From: Fermentibacter sp964564435
Lineage (GTDB): Bacteria; Fermentibacterota; Fermentibacteria; Fermentibacterales; Fermentibacteraceae
DNA length: 64,000 nucleotides
Direction: 5' to 3'
NCBI GenBank assembly: GCA_964564435.1
Contig: CAZMAT010000005.1
Location: 62,001-126,000 of the forward strand
Shown here: positions 42,753-50,350 of the stretch, one piece after another
Layout of the letters: each line of letters begins with the position of its first letter
Position numbering within the stretch: position 1 is the first letter of the stretch
The notes under the pieces: model-generated
What the model was told of the DNA's origin: nothing
Database searches by the model: none
Seen by the model: only the letters and a program-made list of their open reading frames with translations
Position numbers and translations under genes: made by a program

Positions 42753-43882
42753 CTCTCTCCTCCGCCGTGCCGGCGCGCCCGGTCGAGGCACAGGTATGCC
42801 GCCAGAGGGAGCGCCATCGTGAACTGGCCCGCGAAGAAGCGAAGCCAGGCCGCCGGGAACACCAGGAAATGAAGCAGTGCCGACAGACCTGCCGCCACCA
42901 GAATGGATCGGGCATCCCCGTCCAGCCCGCTCGAGGAAGCCCTGCGGGGGGCGCCCGACGACAGGCCGAGCACCACGACGGCGGCGAACAGGAACACCCA
43001 TGTCTCGGCGTGGGGGATCGCAGCCAGCGAGCTCCTGATCACCGGGAGGTAGTCCGCGGGGGTCACCGATCCGGACAGGAGCGCGGGATATGCGGCCTGC
43101 TCGAGGAAGGTGTACCGGAACGTGGTCCCCCAGCCATACCCGCCGGCAAGATGGTGGATCAGGGGCGCGAGGGCTGTCGAGGCTGCCGCGCACAGCACGG
43201 TCGCAACCCTCGGGAAGGCCGGCCTGGTCAGCGCGAAGGCGCACAGGGGCAGGACGAACAGGAGCAGGTCGGTCCTCACCAGGACGCACAACGGGAACAT
43301 GGCCGGAGCCGCCCTCCTGCCCCGCAGCAGTAGCGCGGTGACCGACACTGCGCACAATGCGGCCAGAGCGTCCGGGGTGGCATGGCGGGCCACCTCGACC
43401 AGGCCAGCCCCCAGGCTCCCGATGGCGACCGCGGCCGTCTGCCCCGGCGTGCGCCTGCCGGGGACCAGCCGCAGCAGCAGCAGGAGCGTGGCCAGGGCCG
43501 CGGCGGTGGATATCGCGGAAGACGCCTGCAGCGGATCGAGCCCGGCCTCCGTCAGCCCGGCCATGAGTGCAGTGTAGACGGGCCGGGTCCTGTAGAACGG
43601 CAGGTGCTGCAGGAAGCTCGCATCGTCGGATGCCCGGGCGACGCGCCCCTGCGTCGAGGAGGCGATGTCGGCGTAGGCTTCGGGAGAGAGGGAGCCCTCG
43701 AGGCTCCGGTACGTCTCCTCCCGGAGCGAGGGCTCTGGCGTACCGCGCATTTCGAGCGCGCAGGCGGCATAGCCAGCAAGATCCCAGTTGCACAGCGGAT
43801 CGGCGATGCCCGCCCAGGCGAGCACGGAAGCCGAAGCCAGCACCGCCGCGACGGAAGCGGCGGAGCGGAGCCCCTTAGGCAT
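42740..43882 (-). CDS. Polytopic membrane protein, glycosyltransferase-like
   Basis: The 380-residue protein has about 9-10 hydrophobic segments after an N-terminal one (LRSAASVAAVLASASVLAWA). A periplasmic loop contains LCNWDLAGYAACALEMRG and FYRTRPVYTALMAGLTEAG, a layout like GT-C sugar transferases, though no catalytic motif is certain. ATG 43882 has a poor ribosome site; GTG 43888 is a possible alternative. It may share a transcript with the secreted protein gene 16 bases upstream and with the two genes after it. Confidence 0.6.
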   Translation of the reverse strand: MPKGLRSAASVAAVLASASVLAWAGIADPLCNWDLAGYAACALEMRGTPEPSLREETYRSLEGSLSPEAYADIASSTQGRVARASDDASFLQHLPFYRTRPVYTALMAGLTEAGLDPLQASSAISTAAALATLLLLLRLVPGRRTPGQTAAVAIGSLGAGLVEVARHATPDALAALCAVSVTALLLRGRRAAPAMFPLCVLVRTDLLLFVLPLCAFALTRPAFPRVATVLCAAASTALAPLIHHLAGGYGWGTTFRYTFLEQAAYPALLSGSVTPADYLPVIRSSLAAIPHAETWVFLFAAVVVLGLSSGAPRRASSSGLDGDARSILVAAGLSALLHFLVFPAAWLRFFAGQFTMALPLAAYLCLDRARRHGGGERCKP

Positions 43883-43898
43883 CCTCACAGCCGGGTGC

Positions 43899-44351
43899 TC
43901 AAGGGAGCCCGCTTCCGATCCCGACGGAAAACACGAGATCGTCGAGGGCTTCTCCGGAGATCCTCCTGTAGGCTCCGCCGTACAGCGATACGAGAGTGAC
44001 GGAGACCGAGGCCTCCAGGCCCAGGAACGCCGAGTCGTCACCCTCCCAGACGTACATCCCCGAGACGGCGAGGCCGCCTCCGTACGCGGGGAGGAAGCTC
44101 ATCCACCGGCGCCCGCATCCTGTGCCGAGCTTCATCCCGTCCCTTCCCGCCTCCACGTAGACGCCAGCCGCCGAGTGCGAGAACCGTGACGATCCATCGG
44201 GCTCGAGCAGGTTCAGGCCGATGCGCCCGCCGAGACGGAGAGGCCAGGAGTATGTGGTCTGGGCCGTGGGGAAAAGGAAGCGCCCTCCAGCCGACGGTGT
44301 TCCGGAGGTTGCCGACAGCAGGGCGGCGATCAGCAGAGCGCATGGCTTCAC
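43899..44351 (-). CDS. Small secreted protein, possibly outer-membrane beta structure
   Basis: GTG 44351, with GGGAGG 6 bases upstream, gives 150 residues. A signal peptide (MKPCALLIAALLSATSGTPSA) precedes a mature part rich in alternating hydrophobic/aromatic strands (TYSWPLRLGGRIGLNLLEP, GLEASVSVTLVSLYGGAYRR). This fits a small beta-barrel or surface protein; no family is recognised. First gene of a four-gene minus-strand unit ending with the phosphatase. Confidence 0.65.
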   Translation of the reverse strand: MKPCALLIAALLSATSGTPSAGGRFLFPTAQTTYSWPLRLGGRIGLNLLEPDGSSRFSHSAAGVYVEAGRDGMKLGTGCGRRWMSFLPAYGGGLAVSGMYVWEGDDSAFLGLEASVSVTLVSLYGGAYRRISGEALDDLVFSVGIGSGLP

Positions 44352-44367
44352 GTTCCACCTCCCGGGT

Positions 44368-44397
44368 GCTGCGTCCGGCCCGCCGTGGGCCGGCAGC
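44368..44397. repeat. Inverted repeat in the divergent region
   Basis: CCGGCCC (44375-44381) and GGGCCGG (44387-44393) pair around a 5-base loop, and GCTG/CAGC outside extend the stem past a small bulge. On the minus strand it falls in the leader of the small secreted protein gene, 17 bases before its start codon. It could be an RNA hairpin affecting translation or an operator. Confidence 0.35.
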
Positions 44398-44411
44398 GTG
44401 ACCTCGTGCCC

Positions 44412-44442
44412 ATTATATCACCGGGGCGGGACCTTACTCCAA
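44412..44442 (-). promoter_or_regulatory. Promoter of the small secreted protein/phosphatase unit
   Basis: On the minus strand TTGGAG (44442-44437), a long 19-base spacer and a perfect TATAAT (44417-44412). RNA would begin near 44405, leaving a 54-base leader that includes the 44368-44397 hairpin. Confidence 0.5.
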
Positions 44443-44469
44443 CCCCTGTGCGCCACACGGGAGGTGACG

Positions 44470-47256
44470 ATGAGCTTGTTCATGCCGCTGTTCCTGCTCT
44501 CATCCGCCCTCCCGGGGGAGGGATTCCCGTCTCCGGAGAGCAGGGCGGACTACAGGATCGAGGCGTCCCTCTCGCCGGAAAGCGTCCTGGTATCCGGGAG
44601 GATCGGGATAGACTTCATGCCGGCATATCCCGCCGATACCCTCTGGCTCCACCTGTACCCGAACGCCTACCGCGATCCGTCGACAGCGTTCGCAGGGGAT
44701 CTGGCCACGATGGGATACTATGACTTCGCCGGGGCCTCCGATGACGAGTACGGCTGGATACTGCTCGATGGATGGACCCTGGACGGAGACACGGTCGGGA
44801 TGGAAGTCGACGAGACGCTCGGCTTCGTTCCCCTGGGGAGGACGGCCCAGCCGGGAGACACGCTGAGGCTCGAGGGCGGCTTCACCGTTAAGGTCCCCGC
44901 GATCTGGAGCAGGATGGGGCACGACGGCGACCACTACGAGATGACCCAGTGGTATCCCAAGATGTGCGTGCTCGACTCGGCGGGCTGGCACACGTCGAGG
45001 TACCGTTCCGACGGCGAGTTCTACAGCGACTACGGAGACTACCGGGTGACCCTCACGCTGCCCGACAGCTTCGTGACAGCCGCGACGGGCTCGGTGGACT
45101 CGGTGCGCTACTCGCCAGACTCCCTCTTCCGTACGGAGACATGGACGGCCTCCCCCGTGCACGACTTCGCCTGGGCCGCCGACCCGGCCTTCGTGCTCCT
45201 GGAGCACAACTTCATCCCTCCGGCAGGGTCGGGGGCCCCTCCCGTCAGGGTGCACCTGGCCGTGCAGGAATGCAGCGCTGACGACTGGTCGGAAGTCGGC
45301 GCCTGGGCAGACTCGACTCTCCTCTATTACGGCGAATGGTGCGGATGGTACCCCTACGGCGATCTATGGGTGGTCCAGAGCGCGATGTGGGGAGGGATGG
45401 AGTATCCCCAGCTCGTCATGATCCAGCCGTACGACCCCCCGTCCACCAGATACTTCGAGATGGTCGTGATGCACGAGATAGGGCACCAGTGGTTCTACGG
45501 GATGCTGGGCAACGACGAGGTGGACGAGGCCTGGCTCGACGAGGGCATCAACAGCTTCTGCGAGATCAGGTACTTCGAGCGCAGGTACGGGATGTCGGGG
45601 AACATGACCGGCCTCCCGGGATGGGTTTCGAGCATTTCCGACGCCGATTTCACGAGTTCGAGCTATGTCGGGATGGTCGCTTCCGGCGAGGAGGTGCCCG
45701 TGCTCAGCACCTCCACCGAGGCCGCCGGGGGCAGGTACGACTACGGAGCCCTCTACTACTCCAAGCCCGCCCTCTTCGTCAGGATGATCCAGAACCAGGT
45801 CGGAGACGATGCCTTCGACGCCTTCCTGCGCGAATACTGCGACAGGTTCAGGTTCCACCACCCGCGGACCGGCGATTTCATGGCGATCCTCGAGGAGGTC
45901 ACGGGCAGGTCGTGGCGGGAGGAGTTCGATTTCTGGCTCCGGACGACCGGATCGGCCGACGTCCGCGTCGAAGGGCTCGACTGGAGCGGAGACACCACTG
46001 TAGTCTCCGTGTCCGGCGACATCCCGCTCCCCGTGGAGCTGGACCTCGCCGTCGGCCCGCCCGGCGGCGGCATTTCGACGCGTGTGTCGCTGACTCCGGG
46101 TGAGGTTTCGCAGGTCAGGATCCCCGGGCGGTGGCACAGGGCCGAGGTCGACCCGTGGACGCGGTTCCCCGACCGCCGGCCATGGAACAACTCCCTGCCT
46201 GCCGCGGGAACCGTTCGACCGATGATCGCCCCCATGGATCAGCCCTCGAGGTTCAACACCTGGCTGGCCCCGTTCCCGGGATACGCGGACGGCGGATGGG
46301 AGGCGGGGATCTACGGCTCGACCCATTCCGCCAGCAACTGGGCGGGCGGGCCGCTCGAGGTCACCGGCTTCATCAGGCTCCCGGTCGGGGGCGGCCGCCC
46401 GGCTTCCTGGGCGCTGGCCCTGGACAGGCCGCTGGCCCGGAGCACCACCGGTTCGACCGGCCTCTCTGTGGACATGTCCTCGATGTACGGTCGCGAGGAG
46501 GTCTCGGCATCGGTCTACAGGACGTACGAGGGGGTCTACCCGTCGGATCCGTCCGGATCGATCTCGGCCGGGGCCTCCTTCGAGAGCGTGTCGGACAACT
46601 CCGTGCTGGACGGGTCGGAGTACGAGGAGGGCTGCGGAGCAGTGCTGAAGGCCTCGGCCTCGTCATGGGACATGGGCATGTCCTCGTACAGGAACGCCAG
46701 GATAGCTCTCCGCGGCAGCCCTGACTGGGACGGGGAGCCATGGATCGCGGTCGAGGCGGAGGGTTCGCTCGGGCTCACGGCTCTCCCGGGGACTCCGGGG
46801 ACGCGCGTGTTCGCCGGCTGCGCCTCGGAGGGCACCCCGCTCCAGCACTCGTACCGCCCCGGCGGCGGCCTCGCGTCGAACGGGGCTCTGGGATGGATGC
46901 TGCCGCCCTCGGGGTACCTGTCGCCGCTTGAGCACTACTTCGTCGAATCGGGCCCGGCCATGCCGGGTTACGGCGAAAGCGACCTGCACGGCACTGTCGG
47001 GATCGGGATCGGCGAGACGGTCTCGCTCTCGCCCCTGCCGGTCTCGGTATTCGCAGATGCCGGATGGATAGGGGGCTCCTTCGGCGACCTGAGCATGTCG
47101 GGCATGCTGGCGAACGCCGGCCTGAGCCTCCAGGCGGCCTTCGTCACGGCATGGTTCCCTGCGTGGGTCTCCGATCCGCCCGACGGGGAGGACGAATGGG
47201 AGATGCGCTGGAGGTTCGCCTTCAGCTTCTGGGGGCTGGCCTCCCTGCTGGGGTGA
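44470..47256 (+). CDS. Secreted M1-family metallopeptidase with large C-terminal beta domain
   Basis: The 928-residue protein starts at ATG 44470, 5 bases after GGGAGGTG, with a short hydrophobic signal (MSLFMPLFLLSSALPGEG). An aminopeptidase N-type module fills about residues 20-520: exopeptidase-like motif GGMEYPQL, zinc site H335-E336-xx-H339 (HEIGHQWFYG) and E358, exactly 18 residues on. The last 400 residues are Ser/Gly-rich with alternating strands and end FAFSFWGLASLLG, like an outer-membrane barrel or surface domain. It probably trims peptides outside the cell; the C-terminal assignment is inference. Confidence 0.85.
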   Translation: MSLFMPLFLLSSALPGEGFPSPESRADYRIEASLSPESVLVSGRIGIDFMPAYPADTLWLHLYPNAYRDPSTAFAGDLATMGYYDFAGASDDEYGWILLDGWTLDGDTVGMEVDETLGFVPLGRTAQPGDTLRLEGGFTVKVPAIWSRMGHDGDHYEMTQWYPKMCVLDSAGWHTSRYRSDGEFYSDYGDYRVTLTLPDSFVTAATGSVDSVRYSPDSLFRTETWTASPVHDFAWAADPAFVLLEHNFIPPAGSGAPPVRVHLAVQECSADDWSEVGAWADSTLLYYGEWCGWYPYGDLWVVQSAMWGGMEYPQLVMIQPYDPPSTRYFEMVVMHEIGHQWFYGMLGNDEVDEAWLDEGINSFCEIRYFERRYGMSGNMTGLPGWVSSISDADFTSSSYVGMVASGEEVPVLSTSTEAAGGRYDYGALYYSKPALFVRMIQNQVGDDAFDAFLREYCDRFRFHHPRTGDFMAILEEVTGRSWREEFDFWLRTTGSADVRVEGLDWSGDTTVVSVSGDIPLPVELDLAVGPPGGGISTRVSLTPGEVSQVRIPGRWHRAEVDPWTRFPDRRPWNNSLPAAGTVRPMIAPMDQPSRFNTWLAPFPGYADGGWEAGIYGSTHSASNWAGGPLEVTGFIRLPVGGGRPASWALALDRPLARSTTGSTGLSVDMSSMYGREEVSASVYRTYEGVYPSDPSGSISAGASFESVSDNSVLDGSEYEEGCGAVLKASASSWDMGMSSYRNARIALRGSPDWDGEPWIAVEAEGSLGLTALPGTPGTRVFAGCASEGTPLQHSYRPGGGLASNGALGWMLPPSGYLSPLEHYFVESGPAMPGYGESDLHGTVGIGIGETVSLSPLPVSVFADAGWIGGSFGDLSMSGMLANAGLSLQAAFVTAWFPAWVSDPPDGEDEWEMRWRFAFSFWGLASLLG

Positions 47257-47257
47257 G

Positions 47258-47277
47258 CGGACCCTTCAGCGGGTCCG
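47258..47277. terminator. Hairpin between convergent genes
   Basis: CGGACCC (47258-47264) and GGGTCCG (47271-47277) pair around the loop TTCAGC. It sits just after the M1 peptidase stop and covers the last codons of the bacterioferritin-like gene, so it could stop transcripts from both sides, though neither side has a T run. Confidence 0.45.
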
Positions 47278-47772
47278 GGCCCTCTCCATCATGGCCTCGT
47301 AGTCCTCGAGCAGCGACTGGAGGTCCTCCTCGTGCTCGACTTCGTCTGCGAGGATGGCCTGGGCCATGTTGTACGTCACCATGTCCTTCTGGGAGGTCTC
47401 CTTCACGAGGCGGTCGTAGACCTCGATGGCGCACTGCTCGCCCTTGATGTTCTGCTGGAGGACCTTCTGTATGAAGGGATCCTCGGGGGCGTCGTAGCCG
47501 CAGTTCGAGAGTCTGTACCAGTCCTCGGGCTTCAGCACCGGCGTCCCCCCGAGCTGCACTATGCGCAGTGAAACCATCTCCGCGTGCCGCATCTCGTCGG
47601 CGGCGTGCTGGACGAGTTCGGCTATGGCCGCGTCCTTCATCGGGCCCATGACCACCTTCGAGCCGACCCAGTACTGGTAGTGAGCCAGCCACTCGTCCGA
47701 GAGAGCCCTGTTCAGCGTGGCCACGAGCCCGTCGATGTCGAGCCCTACGATCTGCCTTCCCCTGGTACCCAT
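47266..47772 (-). CDS. Bacterioferritin/DPS-like ferritin family protein
   Basis: ATG 47772 with GGGAGG 6 bases upstream gives 168 residues. Four helices carry the diiron pattern DEWLAHYQYW, ADEMRHAEM (ExxH), IKGEQCAIEVYD and ADEVEHEEDL (ExxH). This fits bacterioferritin or the DPS-like ferritins of anaerobes; a haem-binding methionine is not evident. It stores iron or consumes peroxide. Third ferritin-like protein in the window. Confidence 0.85.
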   Translation of the reverse strand: MGTRGRQIVGLDIDGLVATLNRALSDEWLAHYQYWVGSKVVMGPMKDAAIAELVQHAADEMRHAEMVSLRIVQLGGTPVLKPEDWYRLSNCGYDAPEDPFIQKVLQQNIKGEQCAIEVYDRLVKETSQKDMVTYNMAQAILADEVEHEEDLQSLLEDYEAMMERARTR

Positions 47773-47832
47773 GCCTGTCCTCCCGTCGATACGGTCCATA
47801 CCGATCCGCGGCCCGCGCCGCGGCGCATGCCT

Positions 47833-48660
47833 TCAGCGGACGGTCTCCGACGGAGCAGCGCTACCGCCGCCACCGGAGCCCTTGGTTCCGTCACCCACGA
47901 CGTAGACATCGAAGAAGGTCTGGAAGTTGAGCCTGTTGTCGGCGGAGCAGGTGTCGAGGTAGGTCATCCCCGACTCTGTGACCCTGGCCGAGACGTTCTC
48001 GTTCGCGGCCAGATCCCTCAGGACCGAGGGGGTCGTGGGGAAGCGGAACGAGACCTCGTAGCCGCCGGCGGCGAGCTGGACCGGTGTCACGCTGGCGGCG
48101 GAGCCCAGCGTGAACCTCGCGAAAGGTGCCCCGTCCGCCTCGAGGCGCAGCACCTCGGGCGAGCCCTGCACGTCGAGCCATGTTTCGTGGCTCGTGAGCA
48201 CGAGAGTCAGGAAGTACTCGCATTCACCGGATGGGATGTCGCGCCATGTCTCCGGGTTGAGCTCGATCCCGCGCGGGCCCTCTTCGGGGATGGCGCTTCG
48301 CCTGCCGTTGATGCCGTTCCCCAGGACGCGGTAGATCACGAGCGAATCGATGGTCGAGACGATGGTCTCCAGACGGGCGGTGCCGGGCGTGAGCGCCTGT
48401 ATCGAGGACCAGCGCCCCGGGATGATCGCACCGGTCCCCGAAGTGTCGGGGGGGACGGGCTGTACGGTGCCTCCGGAACCAGGACCGGGTATGTGGGGTC
48501 CGGGCGGCACGGGGACCCCGGACGAGGGCTTCACCACGAAGACGGTGTCCGGTCCGGGTTTTCCGGTATCCCCGTAGTTGTAGATGATGGTGGTGCTGGT
48601 GCACCCCGGCAGCAGGACGAGGGATGCGATCCCGAAGAGGAAGACAATCCTGGCAGTCAA
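47833..48660 (-). CDS. Lipoprotein of unknown function
   Basis: TTG 48660 with AAGGAGG 5 bases upstream gives 275 residues starting LTARIVFLFGIASLVLLPGC (lipobox LPGC). A Pro/Gly-rich linker (VPVPPGPHIPGPGSGG) leads to a beta-rich domain with ECEYFLTLVLTSHETWLDV and FRFPTTPSVLRDLAA, and the C-terminus is Gly/Ser-rich. It looks like a surface-exposed lipoprotein of a lineage-specific family. No function is suggested by its neighbours. Confidence 0.75.
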   Translation of the reverse strand: MTARIVFLFGIASLVLLPGCTSTTIIYNYGDTGKPGPDTVFVVKPSSGVPVPPGPHIPGPGSGGTVQPVPPDTSGTGAIIPGRWSSIQALTPGTARLETIVSTIDSLVIYRVLGNGINGRRSAIPEEGPRGIELNPETWRDIPSGECEYFLTLVLTSHETWLDVQGSPEVLRLEADGAPFARFTLGSAASVTPVQLAAGGYEVSFRFPTTPSVLRDLAANENVSARVTESGMTYLDTCSADNRLNFQTFFDVYVVGDGTKGSGGGGSAAPSETVR

Positions 48661-48728
48661 GCCGGCCTCCTTGCCGATCCGCCCGACATGGGCGCAGCGG
48701 AATATAGCCGCATGGACCCGGCGGGGTT

Positions 48729-49424
48729 TCAGCCGGCGTCTCTGACCAGGAGCAGCCTGAGGCTCGCGGAAGGCGCGAAGCCGATCCTGGCCGCGCGCCT
48801 CTTCAGCCTCTCCCCCTCCGCGGCGAGTTCCCCGGCCCCGGGCGCGCCTTCCGGTATCCTGGCGGAATAGGAATCGATGACGGTTCCGAGCCTCCCGATC
48901 TCCTCCGCGCCCGGGGGGAGCGCCCCGCAGCCGGGTTTCGCCGACAGGCCGGCCCCGTCGTCGGTCCACGCCTCCAGGCGAAGCCCGTGTCCCGACAGGA
49001 GGCGGTGAATGGCCGCCCTGGTCATCGTCTCGAAGTGGGGGATCCCGTTCAGCCTGTCGATCCTGCCCCACCACGAGTGCATCAGCACGTGGGTCATGGA
49101 CGGCCCCTTCTGCCCGTCCCGGTACATCTCGACCACGAGCATCGCTCCCCCGGGGCGGAGCAGTGCCGCCGCCCGGTCGACGACGATGGCGGGCCGCTCG
49201 AAGTGATGGAGCGAGTTGACCACCGACACCAGATCGGCCGATCCTGGCCTGATCGGGGGATTCGATGCGTCGCCTGCCGCCAGCGGCAGCACTTCCGCGG
49301 GATCCTGTGCCCGGGCCGCCCTGAGCGCCTTCAGGGAAGAGTCGAAACCCACCGGGACCGAGCACGAAGGGCAGATCGCGAGCATCGCGCGGAGGGAGTC
49401 CCCCCTGCCCGTGGCCACGTCCAC
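48729..49424 (-). CDS. SAM-dependent methyltransferase (start uncertain)
   Basis: The class I methyltransferase motifs are clear: motif I VDVATGRGDSL, the acidic loop GFDSSLKAL, motif II LPLAAGDASNPPIRPGSADLVSVVNSLHHF and motif III LLRPGGAMLVVEM. The only usable start codon in frame, GTG 49424, lies at motif I itself, with no ribosome site. The frame stays open and protein-like upstream (DARIASRIPPVLQGDFDALL and on) to about 49490, where the NifX-type gene ends. The real start is therefore either non-standard (a CTG near 49449 follows AGGGGG) or the reading differs here. Substrate unknown. Confidence 0.75.
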   Translation of the reverse strand: MDVATGRGDSLRAMLAICPSCSVPVGFDSSLKALRAARAQDPAEVLPLAAGDASNPPIRPGSADLVSVVNSLHHFERPAIVVDRAAALLRPGGAMLVVEMYRDGQKGPSMTHVLMHSWWGRIDRLNGIPHFETMTRAAIHRLLSGHGLRLEAWTDDGAGLSAKPGCGALPPGAEEIGRLGTVIDSYSARIPEGAPGAGELAAEGERLKRRAARIGFAPSASLRLLLVRDAG

Positions 49425-49488
49425 GCATATGCGGGGTTCGAGGCGCCCCAGCAGCGCGTCGAAATCCCCCTGCAGGACAGGCGGGATC

Positions 49489-50286
49489 CTAGAGGCGATC
49501 CTGGCATCCTCCGCCGTGGTGGCCGTGGCCGGCGCAGACCGACCAGGGGCCTGCCTTCGGGGCGCCGCCGGAGACCACGGCCGCGACTGCCTCGCCCACC
49601 GTGGAGGCCGAGACGATGTATACCTCTATCCCTGAGGCCGAGAGCTTCTCGAGCGCTCCCGCCCCCATGCCCGCTGCAGCCACCGCATCGGGCAGATCGC
49701 CCTCGAACGCCGCGAGGGGCCTGCACATGCCGTGGCCGTGCTCATGGCCCGGATTGGGCAGGTACGCGGCCGCCATCGTGGCGGTGTCGACCACCACGAA
49801 TCCCGGCGCCGAGCCGAAGTGTTCGCAGATCGGGCTCTCCAGGCCGAGATCGGCCCTTACCGGACAGGCTATCCTCATCACGGGACTCCCTTCGATCGGT
49901 CCAGCCATTTCCTCATGCGGCGCCCCGCTTCCAGGCATGCCGCCCGGGCCGCCCGCATCCGCATCCGCCCTGCGGCAGGAAGGACAGGAGCAGCGGCCAT
50001 CCTCCGGGCCGTGCAGGCCCGGTTCCATCGCGAGAGCGGACCCTGTGACGACCGCACGTGCTGTCTTGCGCCTGGCCCTCTCGAGTATCCTGCCGAAGGT
50101 GGCCCTGGAAACGCCCATGGAGCAGGCGCCCTCTTCCAGGTACAGGCCTTCGAGGTCGGCCAGCCTGAGGGCCTCTACCTCGTCGGCGCCCAGTACATCG
50201 GCACAGACTTCTCCGCGGCCGTGGAAGACCGTGCGGCGGCGAGCCGTGACATGCGAAACCATGCAGGGGGTCCGGGGTCTGGCCAT
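49489..50286 (-). CDS. DUF134 DNA-binding domain fused to NifX/NifB-type cofactor-binding domain
   Basis: The 265-residue protein starts with a DUF134 domain (MARPRTPCMV, LGADEVEALRLADLEGLYLE and the helix-turn-helix MGVSRATFGRILERARRK). A cysteine-containing linker follows, then from about M137 a dinitrogenase iron-molybdenum cofactor domain (MRIACPVRADLGLESPICEHFG) ending in a Cys/His-rich tail (CAGHGHHGGGC). In many anaerobes these two domains are neighbouring genes. It is likely a metal-cluster-sensing regulator. ATG 50286 has no ribosome site and sits at the expected RNA start; an internal ATG at 49878 has a good AAGGGAG site. Confidence 0.88.
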   Translation of the reverse strand: MARPRTPCMVSHVTARRRTVFHGRGEVCADVLGADEVEALRLADLEGLYLEEGACSMGVSRATFGRILERARRKTARAVVTGSALAMEPGLHGPEDGRCSCPSCRRADADAGGPGGMPGSGAPHEEMAGPIEGSPVMRIACPVRADLGLESPICEHFGSAPGFVVVDTATMAAAYLPNPGHEHGHGMCRPLAAFEGDLPDAVAAAGMGAGALEKLSASGIEVYIVSASTVGEAVAAVVSGGAPKAGPWSVCAGHGHHGGGCQDRL

Positions 50287-50291
50287 GACCT

Positions 50292-50320
50292 ATTATGAGA
50301 ATATTCTCATTTCCCGTCCA
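50292..50320 (-). promoter_or_regulatory. Promoter of the DUF134-NifX gene
   Basis: On the minus strand TGGACG (50320-50315), 17-base spacer, CATAAT (50297-50292). The expected RNA start (50285-50286) coincides with the ATG, so the message is probably leaderless. The spacer and -10 box hold a perfect 16-base palindrome. Confidence 0.55.
50295..50310. promoter_or_regulatory. Perfect 16-base palindromic operator
   Basis: ATGAGAATATTCTCAT is fully self-complementary and lies between and over the -35 and -10 elements of the DUF134-NifX promoter, the standard place for a repressor. It resembles a Fur half-site pair (TGAGAAT/ATTCTCA) but lacks the usual central base. Autorepression by the DUF134 protein or control by a Fur-type iron regulator are the two obvious options. 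Confidence 0.65.
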
Positions 50321-50350
50321 GCCCCTACGGGCGGGAGACTCTCCGGCCTT

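Noticed and set aside
44221..44469. Longer N-terminus for the M1 peptidase
   Set aside because: It would run through the divergent promoter region and hide the signal peptide; GGGAGGTG before ATG 44470 settles the start.
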